Assembly (NCBI RefSeq): GCF_019933155.2
Contig: NZ_CP082944.1
Span: 2,544,001 to 2,608,000, forward strand
DNA: 64,000 bases
DNA from: Metabacillus dongyingensis
GTDB lineage: Bacteria; Bacillota; Bacilli; Bacillales; Bacillaceae
Direction of reading: 5' to 3'
Position numbers and translations under genes: made by a program. Positions 26,029-34,433 of this stretch are shown in pieces; positions within the stretch are counted from its first letter, which is position 1; each line of letters starts with the position of its first letter. The notes under the pieces were generated by a model. The model was given only the letters and a program-made list of their open reading frames with translations. It did not search any database and had not been told where the DNA came from.

Positions 26029-26847
26029 TCATCCTGAAAATGGCTTCATATTCTTTCCGTAAAAAATTTCATCCATTTCAATTTTTAACCGGTCTGTAAT
26101 TTCGTTTCTTTCATTTTTACTGAGCTTGTCCTTCGTATAACCGAATAAATAATTATTTAAATCAAATTCCTTCAGTTTGCATTTAGTATGAAAGATGTTC
26201 TGAGGGTACACATTAACATCGATCATGTCATATGCGTCTTTCACCTGTTCAGGGATGTAATTTTGAATAGAATTGATGTCGTGGTCAATAAACAGCTTTT
26301 CGCCGTTAATATCCCTCGTGAAACCCCGCACCCGGTAATCCATTGTCATTATATCTGTATCAAAGGAATGGATTAAATAATTTAGTGCTTTGAGGGGTGA
26401 GATTTCCCCGCAAGTTGACACATCAATATCCGCTCTGAAGGTGCTGATTCCTTCATTCGGGTGGTATTCAGGATATGTATGGACGGTAATATGGCTTTTA
26501 TCAAGCTGCATAACGACCGAATCGGGAAGCGGACCTGGTGATTCTTCGTACGATTCATTAGGAACTTCTACAACTGGACCCTCGGATACTAGAATTGTCA
26601 CGCTTGCCCCCTGCGGCACATAGTTTTGCTGTGCCACATTCAGTACATGCGCACCGATAATATCCGTAACATTTTTTAAGATTTTGGTTAAACGCTCAGC
26701 ATTGTACTGCTCATCAATATATTGGATATAAGCTTCACGTTCTTCTTTTGTTTTCGTGTAACAAACATCATACATATTGAAGCTCAGCGATTTTGTCAGG
26801 TTATTAAATTCGTGCAGTTGAATCCTCTGTTCAGAAGTTAGTTTCAA
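26029..26847 (-). CDS. speD: S-adenosylmethionine decarboxylase proenzyme, long E. coli type
   Basis: 272 residues. It aligns well with the gamma-proteobacterial SpeD (class 1A): [86 protein letters not shown]. Self-cleavage at LDKSHI makes the pyruvoyl group from Ser118. The product supplies the aminopropyl group for spermidine. B. subtilis instead carries a short SpeD of about 126 residues, so this is the other subclass. No speE is adjacent. Confidence 0.95.
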   Translation of the reverse strand: MKLTSEQRIQLHEFNNLTKSLSFNMYDVCYTKTKEEREAYIQYIDEQYNAERLTKILKNVTDIIGAHVLNVAQQNYVPQGASVTILVSEGPVVEVPNESYEESPGPLPDSVVMQLDKSHITVHTYPEYHPNEGISTFRADIDVSTCGEISPLKALNYLIHSFDTDIMTMDYRVRGFTRDINGEKLFIDHDINSIQNYIPEQVKDAYDMIDVNVYPQNIFHTKCKLKEFDLNNYLFGYTKDKLSKNERNEITDRLKIEMDEIFYGKNMKPFSG

Positions 26848-27087
26848 GATTCTTGTTCTCCCTTCGATTTAGAAAAAATCTCTCTTAAGATGCTAAGTTT
26901 TTAACAGGTCATTTTGTTAATATATTACCCACTTTAGAAAGGAAGAAACGGATCGATCTGAATTCAGAAAAACAATTCCTTAAAAATAAGGCTTATTTTT
27001 TTATAATGGCATGGGGTTTTTCGCCAATTCAAATACCTATGCTCGTTCATATAAATAGAGCATACGAGCTAAAAAGGAGATCTTTTT

Positions 27088-27372
27088 ATGACAGGAAGGA
27101 AGAATAACAAGAGAAGACCACGCTGTATTTTCCCTGATTATAGATGGTGCGGTCCCGGCTGCAGCGGCCCCGGATTTCCTATCAATGATGTTGATGCCTG
27201 CTGTCAAAGACATGACCGCTGTTTAGACCGTGGAATTTCGTCTTGCGAATGCGATCATGCGTTTATAGAGTGTCTTCGCCCGAAAATCAACAATCATACA
27301 CAAAAAGGACGAAACGCTTCACTAATGTACAAAGTAATGAAATTAAAAACATTCTTTACTTGCGGCGGCTGA
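27088..27372 (+). CDS. Phospholipase A2-like small protein
   Basis: 94 residues with AAGGAG eight bases before the ATG. The secreted-PLA2 active-site pattern is complete: a calcium loop WCGPGCSGPG (20-29), then CCQRHDRC (38-45) with the His42-Asp43 pair, and CDHAFIECL (55-63) with the supporting Asp56. There are ten Cys residues. No signal peptide is visible; the N-terminus is strongly basic (TGRKNNKRRPR). Similar compact domains occur in prokaryotic and parvoviral PLA2-like proteins. It would hydrolyse phospholipids if folded, with Cys-rich character suiting an oxidising place such as the spore coat (inference). The DUF6944 gene follows by 90 bp. Confidence 0.75.
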   Translation: MTGRKNNKRRPRCIFPDYRWCGPGCSGPGFPINDVDACCQRHDRCLDRGISSCECDHAFIECLRPKINNHTQKGRNASLMYKVMKLKTFFTCGG

Positions 27373-27462
27373 TTCAATTTAAGATATCTTCCCAAATCAA
27401 CAACCATTAAATATCGCATATGCTGTAATAATTAAATTTTTTATATGGTGCGAGGTGCCTGC

Positions 27463-28023
27463 ATGAAAGAAACTGAATATGAATTAGAAGTCATCGGCGC
27501 TTGGCTTATTGTGGCGGGCACATTCATTAATGCATCCGGAGAAAGCATAAATTTAATTGGTGAAGAAGAACTTTCTTATAAATTGACTGGCCCGGGCAAT
27601 GCGATTGAAGCAGCAGGAAATTCGCTTCAGGCAATCGGGAAATCAGGTCATCACGAAAAAAAAGTGAGTGAATTCGGAAGCTGGCTGCAGGCAGCAGGAA
27701 ATTCGGCAAACGCTGCATCGAGGGTATATCTTCTTGATGGTCGAAAGAAAGATGGCCATTATCTTGATGTTATTGGAAATGTGATTCAGTCACTGGGGGC
27801 GTCTGCAGAAGCAATCGGAACTGCTGCACAGAAGGATCGTGAACAGCTGACTGCAGGAAATCTTTTAATTGCAAGCGGCTCTGCTGTCGATGGTCTAAGC
27901 GGCATTTATTTTTTAAAGGAACATCATGCAGAAGGGAGAGCGCTTGCATGGTTTGGTGCATATCTTCAGGCAGTAGGTGCACTGCTGGCAGCAGATGCCA
28001 TAACATCAGAAGGTACGAGTTAA
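27463..28023 (+). CDS. DUF6944-like repetitive protein
   Basis: 186 residues from the ATG at 27463, chosen for its GAGGTG five bases upstream. The sequence is built of repeated units of about 35-40 residues with the pattern 'G.WL.A.G....A.G......G', for example GAWLIVAGTFINASGESINL, GSWLQAAGNSANAASRVYLL and GNVIQSLGASAEAIGTAAQ. Small residues recur every few positions, suggesting packed amphipathic helices without a clear membrane anchor. Function unknown; probably co-transcribed with the PLA2-like gene. Confidence 0.7.
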   Translation: MKETEYELEVIGAWLIVAGTFINASGESINLIGEEELSYKLTGPGNAIEAAGNSLQAIGKSGHHEKKVSEFGSWLQAAGNSANAASRVYLLDGRKKDGHYLDVIGNVIQSLGASAEAIGTAAQKDREQLTAGNLLIASGSAVDGLSGIYFLKEHHAEGRALAWFGAYLQAVGALLAADAITSEGTS

Positions 28024-28063
28024 CGATTATCGCATTTTGCATGCAAAGATAGTGAAGCCTACA

Positions 28064-28300
28064 TTAGAGGCTTCTCTTCTCGTTTCCTCTCTTAAAATTC
28101 CCTGTTGCCTTAGCTAAAAGAAGCTGAATATCTTCCTCTGTTTCTGCAGAGTCTGCATTTGCAAGGAATTTAGCTGCTGCCTTGCCTTTCAAAACTTTTA
28201 TTAGTTTTCCAGTCCAATAAATGAATACCGTTTTATCTTTTGTTGTTTGATAGCTAAAAACCTCTTCATTTAACTTATTTCTTTTATCCGTATTTCCCAT
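28064..28300 (-). CDS. Hypothetical protein
   Basis: 78 residues, basic and soluble. A beta hairpin (KTVFIYWTGKLIKVLKGKAA) is followed by a helix (ETEEDIQLLLAKATGNFKRG). The upstream AAGGAG (five to six bases before AT-rich spacer and the ATG at 28300) supports the start. No known motif. It is on the opposite strand to the DUF6944 gene and converges with it. Confidence 0.6.
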   Translation of the reverse strand: MGNTDKRNKLNEEVFSYQTTKDKTVFIYWTGKLIKVLKGKAAAKFLANADSAETEEDIQLLLAKATGNFKRGNEKRSL

Positions 28301-28341
28301 TTATTTAATCTCCTTAAAGAGATATAATTATCTTGATTTTT

Positions 28342-28662
28342 TTATAAGGGACCTCCGCCAGTCAGCAGGCCAATCATTTTATTAATGTGATAAAATCGGC
28401 TCTTTTTCTGGATGTCTTCTGTTAAAGGAATCATTTTATATTGAAAAATGTTTCCCAAAGATTGTTCCTGGTAACGGTATTCACCCATAGTGTTAAAGTT
28501 CGTTCCAGTCGACAGAACAAAAGCTCGATTTTCTTTAATTTTAGAAATTTTTGCATTAGAATAATTGATTGTGTGTCCAATTCCTTCAATCTCCTCGATG
28601 ACTCCAACTTCATCTCCAACTTGTAAGGTATTTAACCATTCTAGATATTGTTCTTTCTCCAT
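28342..28662 (-). CDS. Hypothetical protein, beta-barrel-like
   Basis: 106 residues. The pattern (TLQVGDEVGVIEEIEGIGHT, AKISKIKENRAFVLSTGTNF) looks like a small SH3-like or KOW-like barrel. The start ATG follows GGAGGG. It lies 41 bp before the 28300 gene on the same strand. No family was recognised. Confidence 0.6.
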   Translation of the reverse strand: MEKEQYLEWLNTLQVGDEVGVIEEIEGIGHTINYSNAKISKIKENRAFVLSTGTNFNTMGEYRYQEQSLGNIFQYKMIPLTEDIQKKSRFYHINKMIGLLTGGGPL

Positions 28663-28858
28663 TTTCCTTTTCCCTCCTTGTGGTTTGTTTGTAATATTTG
28701 TCCTTCTAAAATAATACGGTAATTTATGTAAAAGGTTTCATCAATAATGAATAATCTAGTTATTAAAAGTATTTATTAAACATTGCTGACCATAAGTCCA
28801 ATACCGACGCATATGGCAGCCAAAATCATAAAGTAAATATTTTAGTTGTTATACTATC

Positions 28859-29230
28859 TTACTTTTCTAGTTCTAAGAAAAACGTTTCTTCATTTTGAAC
28901 ATCCCATTTAATATTAACTTTTATAATTTCATCTTCAGATGTAACCGAACATCCTGAACAAGAAGAGGATATTTTAACAGTTGACCCTTTATGAATATCT
29001 TCAATCAGCCGAGTTTCATCATCATTAATAACAATCTGAAGATTCTCAAATGCTGTATCATTTTTTGCATTTTTGAAACTGAAAGTATATTCTCCATTTT
29101 CTCTTGTACCATCGATATTTGTAGAGTATTCGCCTTTCCAGTTGTCACTTTCTCCATTAAAACGGATAAATTTATTACCACAGCCAACCAAGAAAATTAC
29201 CAAAGAAATTAATAAGATTGTTTTTTTCAT
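28859..29230 (-). CDS. Small lipoprotein
   Basis: 123 residues with a lipoprotein signal peptide and lipobox LVGC (Cys17). The mature part is beta-rich (WKGEYSTNIDGTRENGEYTF) and has a CSGC pair near residue 92. GGAGG lies upstream of the ATG. Expected at the outer face of the membrane; function unknown. Confidence 0.7.
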   Translation of the reverse strand: MKKTILLISLVIFLVGCGNKFIRFNGESDNWKGEYSTNIDGTRENGEYTFSFKNAKNDTAFENLQIVINDDETRLIEDIHKGSTVKISSSCSGCSVTSEDEIIKVNIKWDVQNEETFFLELEK

Positions 29231-29362
29231 ACTAACCTCCTTTGATACTGTCCTGCTATTACCTTATGCTTCTGTTTTATGGTTAATCCTTCTTCAAAAA
29301 GGGGACGATCACTATGTGCAGCAATCGCCCCCTTCAGTTGAACAAGATAGATAACGAACATT

Positions 29363-29875
29363 TCAACTTTGGCTAAACCATTTACGCAGTTGGTTAATAT
29401 GAGCTTGATGATATCTATTATGGTCTGCTATGTGCCAAATACCCCATTGGATTGTGGCTTCGACACCATTTTCATATTCAACTGTTTGATTTAATTGTTT
29501 ATCTGTTAACTGGCAGCATAAAGTTTTAATCATACTTAAAACATCATCATAATCATTAGTGAGCACATCCAGAGAAATGCCTTTATGCTGCGGTAATTGA
29601 TTTTTTTCATCTAACATCGGTCCAAATTTCTCTTCAAGTTCTAATGGCATTACCTCACCCTTTATTCTAAACACCCAGTTGAGGTCTAAGTAAGCTAAAT
29701 GCCTTAGTAATTGGGCTGTACTGTTATATTTCTGGTTAGGACCTTTATAATCTAATTCCTCTTGTGACATTCCAGCAACAATAGATTTTAAACGTTTATA
29801 ATTTCCGTCCACCATTGAATAAAGAATTCCTGCAACAGGTTCCATATCAGGTTCGCCTTTTAAATCTAAAATCAT
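29363..29875 (-). CDS. DinB-family protein
   Basis: 170 residues forming a four-helix bundle with the metal-binding His pattern of the DinB/YfiT superfamily: LLRHLAYLD (first His) and WHIADHNRYHQAHINQLR (two more). Members include thiol S-transferases and damage-induced proteins. AGGAGTG precedes the ATG by five to six bases. The gene stands alone; the substrate is unknown. Confidence 0.8.
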   Translation of the reverse strand: MILDLKGEPDMEPVAGILYSMVDGNYKRLKSIVAGMSQEELDYKGPNQKYNSTAQLLRHLAYLDLNWVFRIKGEVMPLELEEKFGPMLDEKNQLPQHKGISLDVLTNDYDDVLSMIKTLCCQLTDKQLNQTVEYENGVEATIQWGIWHIADHNRYHQAHINQLRKWFSQS

Positions 29876-30007
29876 CCAATCACTCCTAAGTTCTTGTTAT
29901 GCTGTCAATCTATTTTACCATATATTCCCATTATTTGTTCGATAATCCTGACTATACTCTCAACAAATAAAAGCAATCACATTGCTGCAATCGCCCCTTT
30001 TTACTGA

Positions 30008-30390
30008 TTAAAAAATAACGTTATTTCTCTCTGTCGGTTTACTATTCAAAGTCTTATTTGAGAATATAAAGAGTTTCCAAGTTATAGTCCCTAACAATGC
30101 TCCAAATGTATTTAATAGTAAATCATCTATGTCAGTTGATCGTCCAATCGGAAAAGAATATTGTATAACTTCTATAAAAATGATAGCAAAAAACGTTTAA
30201 TTACTAGATTTTTCTCGACACTATTAATGATAAAATGAATCCACTTTAACAGCCTTTCATAACACTTCCCTTTTTGAATAACTGTATTTTCACTTAAGAG
30301 TGACGTTATCACCAAACCGAGAAAGTTCATTATCGAACCTTTCTGATACCTTGATATGTATAAAGTGATCACATAGTAATGGAATGGCAC
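30008..30390 (-). pseudogene. Remnant of a VanZ-family membrane protein gene
   Basis: On the minus strand a frame ending at 30008 encodes the conserved VanZ C-terminal region (FIEVIQYSFPIGRSTDIDDL, then LLNTFGALLGTITWKLFIF). Upstream, a different frame (start near 30390) has NFLGLVITSLL before stopping at TAG near 30172. The two pieces need a frameshift to join and the total is shorter than the usual 150-200 residues. I read this as a degraded gene. Confidence 0.55.
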
Positions 30391-30503
30391 CTTTAGTTAG
30401 AGAAGATTCATTACTTGGAGAATACCAATGGTCAATCAAAAAGCCGATCCCAATTGGAATCGACCGTACGTTTTTTGAAACAGTAGTTGCTTTTTACTGT
30501 TTG

Positions 30504-30887
30504 TTATTCACTTTTCTCCATCACTGCAAAATAATTCTCTTCACTATCGGCAAAGTTAAATACTCTCCCAGAAGGCATATTTACGATTTCTCCGACGATG
30601 ACATTTTCATTTACTAAGTGGCTGTGTAATTGATCGAGATTCTGTGTGAAAAACATTAAGGAAGGTGTACCAAGATTTAGTTCAGGCTGCATTTTTGCGA
30701 TTAATTCTTTGTTGTGAAGAATAATACTTGTTTCAACATCATTTGCTGGGGCTATTTCAATCCATCTCATTCCTTGACCGTTTTCCTCTTCGGAAATAAC
30801 CGTGAACCCAACTTTTTCTGTCCAAAATTTTACTGCCTTATCTTGGTTATTTACATATACCATGATTTGTCCAACCTGATTAATCAT
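30504..30887 (-). CDS. VOC-family (glyoxalase/bleomycin resistance-like) protein
   Basis: 127 residues with the two beta-alpha-beta-beta-beta units of the vicinal oxygen chelate fold: GQIMVYVNNQDKAVKFWTEK, then EIAPANDVETSIILHNK, then PSGRVFNFADSEENYFAVME. It may bind a small molecule or metal. AAGGAGTG lies upstream of the ATG. It is a single gene flanked by the VanZ remnant. Confidence 0.8.
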   Translation of the reverse strand: MINQVGQIMVYVNNQDKAVKFWTEKVGFTVISEEENGQGMRWIEIAPANDVETSIILHNKELIAKMQPELNLGTPSLMFFTQNLDQLHSHLVNENVIVGEIVNMPSGRVFNFADSEENYFAVMEKSE

Positions 30888-31022
30888 TCCTATTCACTCC
30901 TTAAATTCGCTTTGCTGAAAGCTTTCACACCTTAGAACAATACTTTCCAGTTTAAAATGATGAAAAAACTTTAAATTCTGATTCCTAATGGAATCGATCC
31001 TGCCCAATTGTTATTATTCAAC

Positions 31023-31056
31023 AAAAAAAGACGTTATCCTTCCCATAATTAACGCC
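31023..31056 (-). terminator. Terminator of the carbohydrate operon
   Basis: On the minus strand GGCGTTA pairs with TAACGTC (one mismatch; 31050-31056 with 31030-31036), followed by TTTTTTTG. It lies about 85 bp after the dehydrogenase gene. Confidence 0.6.
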
Positions 31057-31139
31057 AACGATTGTTGAAGAAGCTTTTCTGACTGCTATCCGCTTCATTG
31101 ACATCGATTCACAGAGTGTTGATTCTCTCACTCTCCTTT

Positions 31140-32141
31140 TTAATATTGGATGACTTTCGTTAAAACAGATGACTGCTTATCAAGAAGACTCTCATAGGCA
31201 GATAAAATTTGGTCAATATGGACAACTTCCTTTACATACTCGGAAACATCAATTCTCTTATCTTTCAGCAGCCGCAAAAATTCATCTATATTGCGTCCTT
31301 CTGTCCATCTGACAAACCCGATGGGATAGTCGCTTGCTTCACGCTCGTATTTCGGATCGTAGCGGCCTGGCCCCCCAGCACGGGAAATTCTTATCTGTGC
31401 CTCTTTAGCGAACATATCGCTTCTTGGAAAATTAGGTTCTATATCACCGACGATGACTACTTTGCCTTTGTCCCTGATCCATTTAAGGCTTTGGGCAGTA
31501 AGAGGAGACTGTTTGCCTCCAGCACATAAAAGTACAGCATCCGCTCCGTGTCCATATCCGTCTTTTTTCAGCTCTTCTTCCATTTTCTTATGATCTGAAA
31601 AGCAGGTAATGTTAGGTCTGCTGCAGAACATTTCTGTCCTCTTTAAGGACAGGTCGTAAGCATATACTTCATAAGCGGCAGCATCTGCGATCTGTGCAAT
31701 CAGCTGTCCGATGATACCCAGACCTGCTACTACAGCCTTATCTCCAAATTGCAGCTCTGCAACCCTTAAAGCGTGTATCGCAATGGCACCAAGACCGGAT
31801 AAGGCAGCTTCTTCAGGCTTCACGTGATCCGGCACTTTACCGCACAGTGTATGTGGGACAAGCAAATACTCTGCATGCCGGACGTAAGGCGCCCCATAAC
31901 ATGCAACAAGATCTCCCTCTTTGAAGCCGGAATTATGATCCCCACACTTTTCTACAATGCCGACTGCGCTGTAACCAAGGTAAATGCAGCGATCCGTGCT
32001 CAGTTTAAGCGCCGAAATCTCTGTACCCGGACTGATGACCGAGTACAGGGTTCTTATTAAGAGGGAAGTCTTTGGGACATCCTCGGGCTTTTCTACATGC
32101 AAAAGCTGAATCTGATGATTTTTCGCCGCAACTGTTTTCAT
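31140..32141 (-). CDS. Zinc-type medium-chain dehydrogenase
   Basis: 333 residues of the MDR superfamily. The N-terminal catalytic domain has SVISPGTEISALKLS and LGYSAVGIVEKCGD; the nucleotide-binding domain has VVAGLGIIGQLIAQIADAA (about 135-155). It probably oxidises a sugar or polyol in the catabolic pathway of this locus. It begins 2 bp after the regulator gene and ends the operon that starts with the solute-binding protein. Confidence 0.82.
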   Translation of the reverse strand: MKTVAAKNHQIQLLHVEKPEDVPKTSLLIRTLYSVISPGTEISALKLSTDRCIYLGYSAVGIVEKCGDHNSGFKEGDLVACYGAPYVRHAEYLLVPHTLCGKVPDHVKPEEAALSGLGAIAIHALRVAELQFGDKAVVAGLGIIGQLIAQIADAAAYEVYAYDLSLKRTEMFCSRPNITCFSDHKKMEEELKKDGYGHGADAVLLCAGGKQSPLTAQSLKWIRDKGKVVIVGDIEPNFPRSDMFAKEAQIRISRAGGPGRYDPKYEREASDYPIGFVRWTEGRNIDEFLRLLKDKRIDVSEYVKEVVHIDQILSAYESLLDKQSSVLTKVIQY

Positions 32142-32143
32142 CT

Positions 32144-33571
32144 TTATTCACCGCCCTTTATTCTTCTTGAGTCAACTGAGTCTTTTTTCGAGAGGTTTTT
32201 GCTGATGCGCTGATAAAAAATTTTATCGTCCATTAAATCAGACAAATAAATCCGCAGCTCTTTTCTTAGTTCGTTTAATTCTTTTGAATAGAGTCCAAGA
32301 TCTGTATACAAACTGAAGGTCGGAATGATCTCTCTGAAAAGAAAATAGCGGGACGGTTTATAGACTTTCTCGCCTCCTTGCCGCTCTGCTACTTTTTTAA
32401 CGGCTGGAATGCTCAATGTCTCAATTCGGATCCTCTCCTGGGTTTCTTCGCTCGAAATAAAATCAACAAACGATTGCGCGGCTTTTTTCTTTTTCGAGTG
32501 TTTGTTTACCGCAAGACCGATAATAAGCAGAAGAGTTTTAGGATCTTTTAAATAAGGGAGCGGAGCTATATCATAGGAAACTTCATGACTGGCTATTTCA
32601 TTCAGGCTGAAATACGATGACATGATCATGGAAGCCTTTTGATCGACAAAAAGCGTTTCGGCATCTTTATTGCTGTCTGATAGAAACGTCTGCATAATTC
32701 CCTGCTCATCAAAAATTTTCCGAATGAGATTGACGCTCTCAAGCAGGCCATTCATGGCCACCTCCCCATCCGCGCTGTATTCTGCAGCAACGCGGTTTTG
32801 AAGTAGAAAGATCGGCCACCTGTTTAACGACAGGGGATGAAAATATAAGCCGCAGGTGCCTTCTTCTTTTGAAAAATTCATGAGCCTGCCTGCAGCGGAA
32901 AGCGCCTCATCCCATTTCCAGCCGCTGTCCGGATAGCTGATGCCTGAAGCATCAAAATGATCCTTGTTATAGCAAAGAACAATTGGAGAGAAGACGAAAG
33001 GACGGACGTAAACTTCATCCTGATATTCTCGTGTCTCAAATGGCTTTTGAAGAAATGGATAAATACTATCGTTTTTATTCATAGGCTCAAACACATTTCG
33101 AAATTCCGTATCAAAATCAGAGTAATCTTTATAATTAATTGTGACCGCATCGAGCATTTCGTTTTCCATAAAGTCCTGAACGGTCTGCTGATAGTGATCG
33201 TACGGAAGCGAAATCGTCTGGATTTTCACGGATGGGTTTTCTTCTTCGAATTGTTTGATCAGCTTTTGAAAGACAGCATCTTTCAGCAGATTCGGGTAAT
33301 AACCGACTCTTAGGATTGTCTGGTCAAAAGGCTGACTTGAAATGACCTGATTTCCGATCCTTGACTTTTTTACAATCAGTCCTTCAGAAACTAGTTCTTC
33401 AAGACCTTTTCTGACAGAATTTTTACTGAGCCCGTATTGTTCAGCCAGGATGAGCTCCGACGGGAGATACTCCCCCACCTTATATTCTCCTTCGCTGATT
33501 TGTTTTCTTAAACTCGTTAGCAAATGATTCAGCTTTACTTTAAATTCTTCGCGACTGATCTTTCCGCTCAT
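32144..33571 (-). CDS. Transcriptional regulator: GntR DNA-binding domain fused to an ABC solute-binding domain
   Basis: 475 residues. Residues 1-85 are a GntR winged helix (GEYLPSELILAEQYGLSKNS, VRKGLEELVSEGLIVKKSRI). From about residue 88 the rest is a family 1 extracellular solute-binding protein fold (LRVGYYPNLLKDAVFQKLIK, FEEENPSVKIQTISLPYD, TCGLYFHPLSLNRWP). No signal peptide exists, so the sugar-binding domain acts in the cytoplasm as the sensor. It sits between the permeases and the dehydrogenase, and the motif found at three promoters of the locus is its likely operator. Confidence 0.85.
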   Translation of the reverse strand: MSGKISREEFKVKLNHLLTSLRKQISEGEYKVGEYLPSELILAEQYGLSKNSVRKGLEELVSEGLIVKKSRIGNQVISSQPFDQTILRVGYYPNLLKDAVFQKLIKQFEEENPSVKIQTISLPYDHYQQTVQDFMENEMLDAVTINYKDYSDFDTEFRNVFEPMNKNDSIYPFLQKPFETREYQDEVYVRPFVFSPIVLCYNKDHFDASGISYPDSGWKWDEALSAAGRLMNFSKEEGTCGLYFHPLSLNRWPIFLLQNRVAAEYSADGEVAMNGLLESVNLIRKIFDEQGIMQTFLSDSNKDAETLFVDQKASMIMSSYFSLNEIASHEVSYDIAPLPYLKDPKTLLLIIGLAVNKHSKKKKAAQSFVDFISSEETQERIRIETLSIPAVKKVAERQGGEKVYKPSRYFLFREIIPTFSLYTDLGLYSKELNELRKELRIYLSDLMDDKIFYQRISKNLSKKDSVDSRRIKGGE

Positions 33572-33597
33572 GATTGTCTAACCCCTTCTGGAAAAAA

Positions 33598-34416
33598 TTA
33601 TTTGATGCCTGAGAGTGCAATTCCTTTTACAAAGTAGCGCTGAAAGAAAAGGAAAATTAGAAAGGTTGGGATAAATGAAAGAACAGATCCCGCCATTTCC
33701 ACCCCGAAATTCCCTTCCTTTGTCAACAGCGACGCTAAACCGACTGTTACCGGGTACATATCCGAACTTGTTGTAAAGATAAGGGGTGTCAGTAGATCGT
33801 TCCAATTTGAAATGAAAGAGAACGTTCCAACAGTTGCAATTACCGGCTTTGCAAGCGGCAGATAAATTCTGAAAAAGACGGTAAAATCGTTTGCTCCGTC
33901 AATATGGGCTGCTTCTTCCAGGTCTTTCGGCAGCGTCATCATATACTGCCGGACAAAGAATACTCCCATGATTCCCCAAATTTCAGGCACAATCAGCGGC
34001 AGATAGGTGTTGATCCATCCAAATTCACTGAACATAATATAGCGGGGAATTATCAGAAGCTGATTTGGAAGCATGACGACTCCCATCATCACCCAAAAAA
34101 TAAATTCTCTGAAAGGAAATACTTTTCTTGCAAATATATAACCAAGTATAGCTGAAAAAAACATATTCGTTATTACAGGAATAATCGTAATAATAAAAGA
34201 ATTTCCAACCCATTTTATAAACTGGCCGCTTTCGAGAATATAGCCGAAGTTTGCCATCGACACCTTTTCCCCAAAAAGCCAATTAAAGGGATTCCCAATC
34301 GGCGACCTCATTTCAAGAAGAGAACCGACAATCATTATGAAAAAGGGCATAATAAACAAAATTCCCATCAGCAGCAAGGGTGCATAAATCCAATTTGAAC
34401 GAACAGCCGTTTTCAT
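33598..34416 (-). CDS. Carbohydrate ABC transporter permease, MalG type
   Basis: 272 residues with six membrane helices. The EAA loop (LEEAAHIDGANDFTVFFRIY followed by LPLAKP, about 185-210) contacts the ATPase subunit. It pairs with the MalF-type permease 17 bp upstream. No ATP-binding subunit is encoded here, so a shared ATPase (MsmX-like) is likely, as is common in Bacillus. Confidence 0.92.
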   Translation of the reverse strand: MKTAVRSNWIYAPLLLMGILFIMPFFIMIVGSLLEMRSPIGNPFNWLFGEKVSMANFGYILESGQFIKWVGNSFIITIIPVITNMFFSAILGYIFARKVFPFREFIFWVMMGVVMLPNQLLIIPRYIMFSEFGWINTYLPLIVPEIWGIMGVFFVRQYMMTLPKDLEEAAHIDGANDFTVFFRIYLPLAKPVIATVGTFSFISNWNDLLTPLIFTTSSDMYPVTVGLASLLTKEGNFGVEMAGSVLSFIPTFLIFLFFQRYFVKGIALSGIK

Positions 34417-34433
34417 CTGGCCGAGTCCCCTCC

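Noticed and set aside
28780..28840. Short hydrophobic ORF (MILAAICVGIGLMVSNV) on the minus strand
   Set aside because: Only 17 codons, no ribosome binding site; could be a remnant of a membrane protein but cannot be supported.
30916..30927. TGAAAGCTTTCA palindrome, similar to a cre site
   Set aside because: Two mismatches to the cre consensus at key positions; probably chance.
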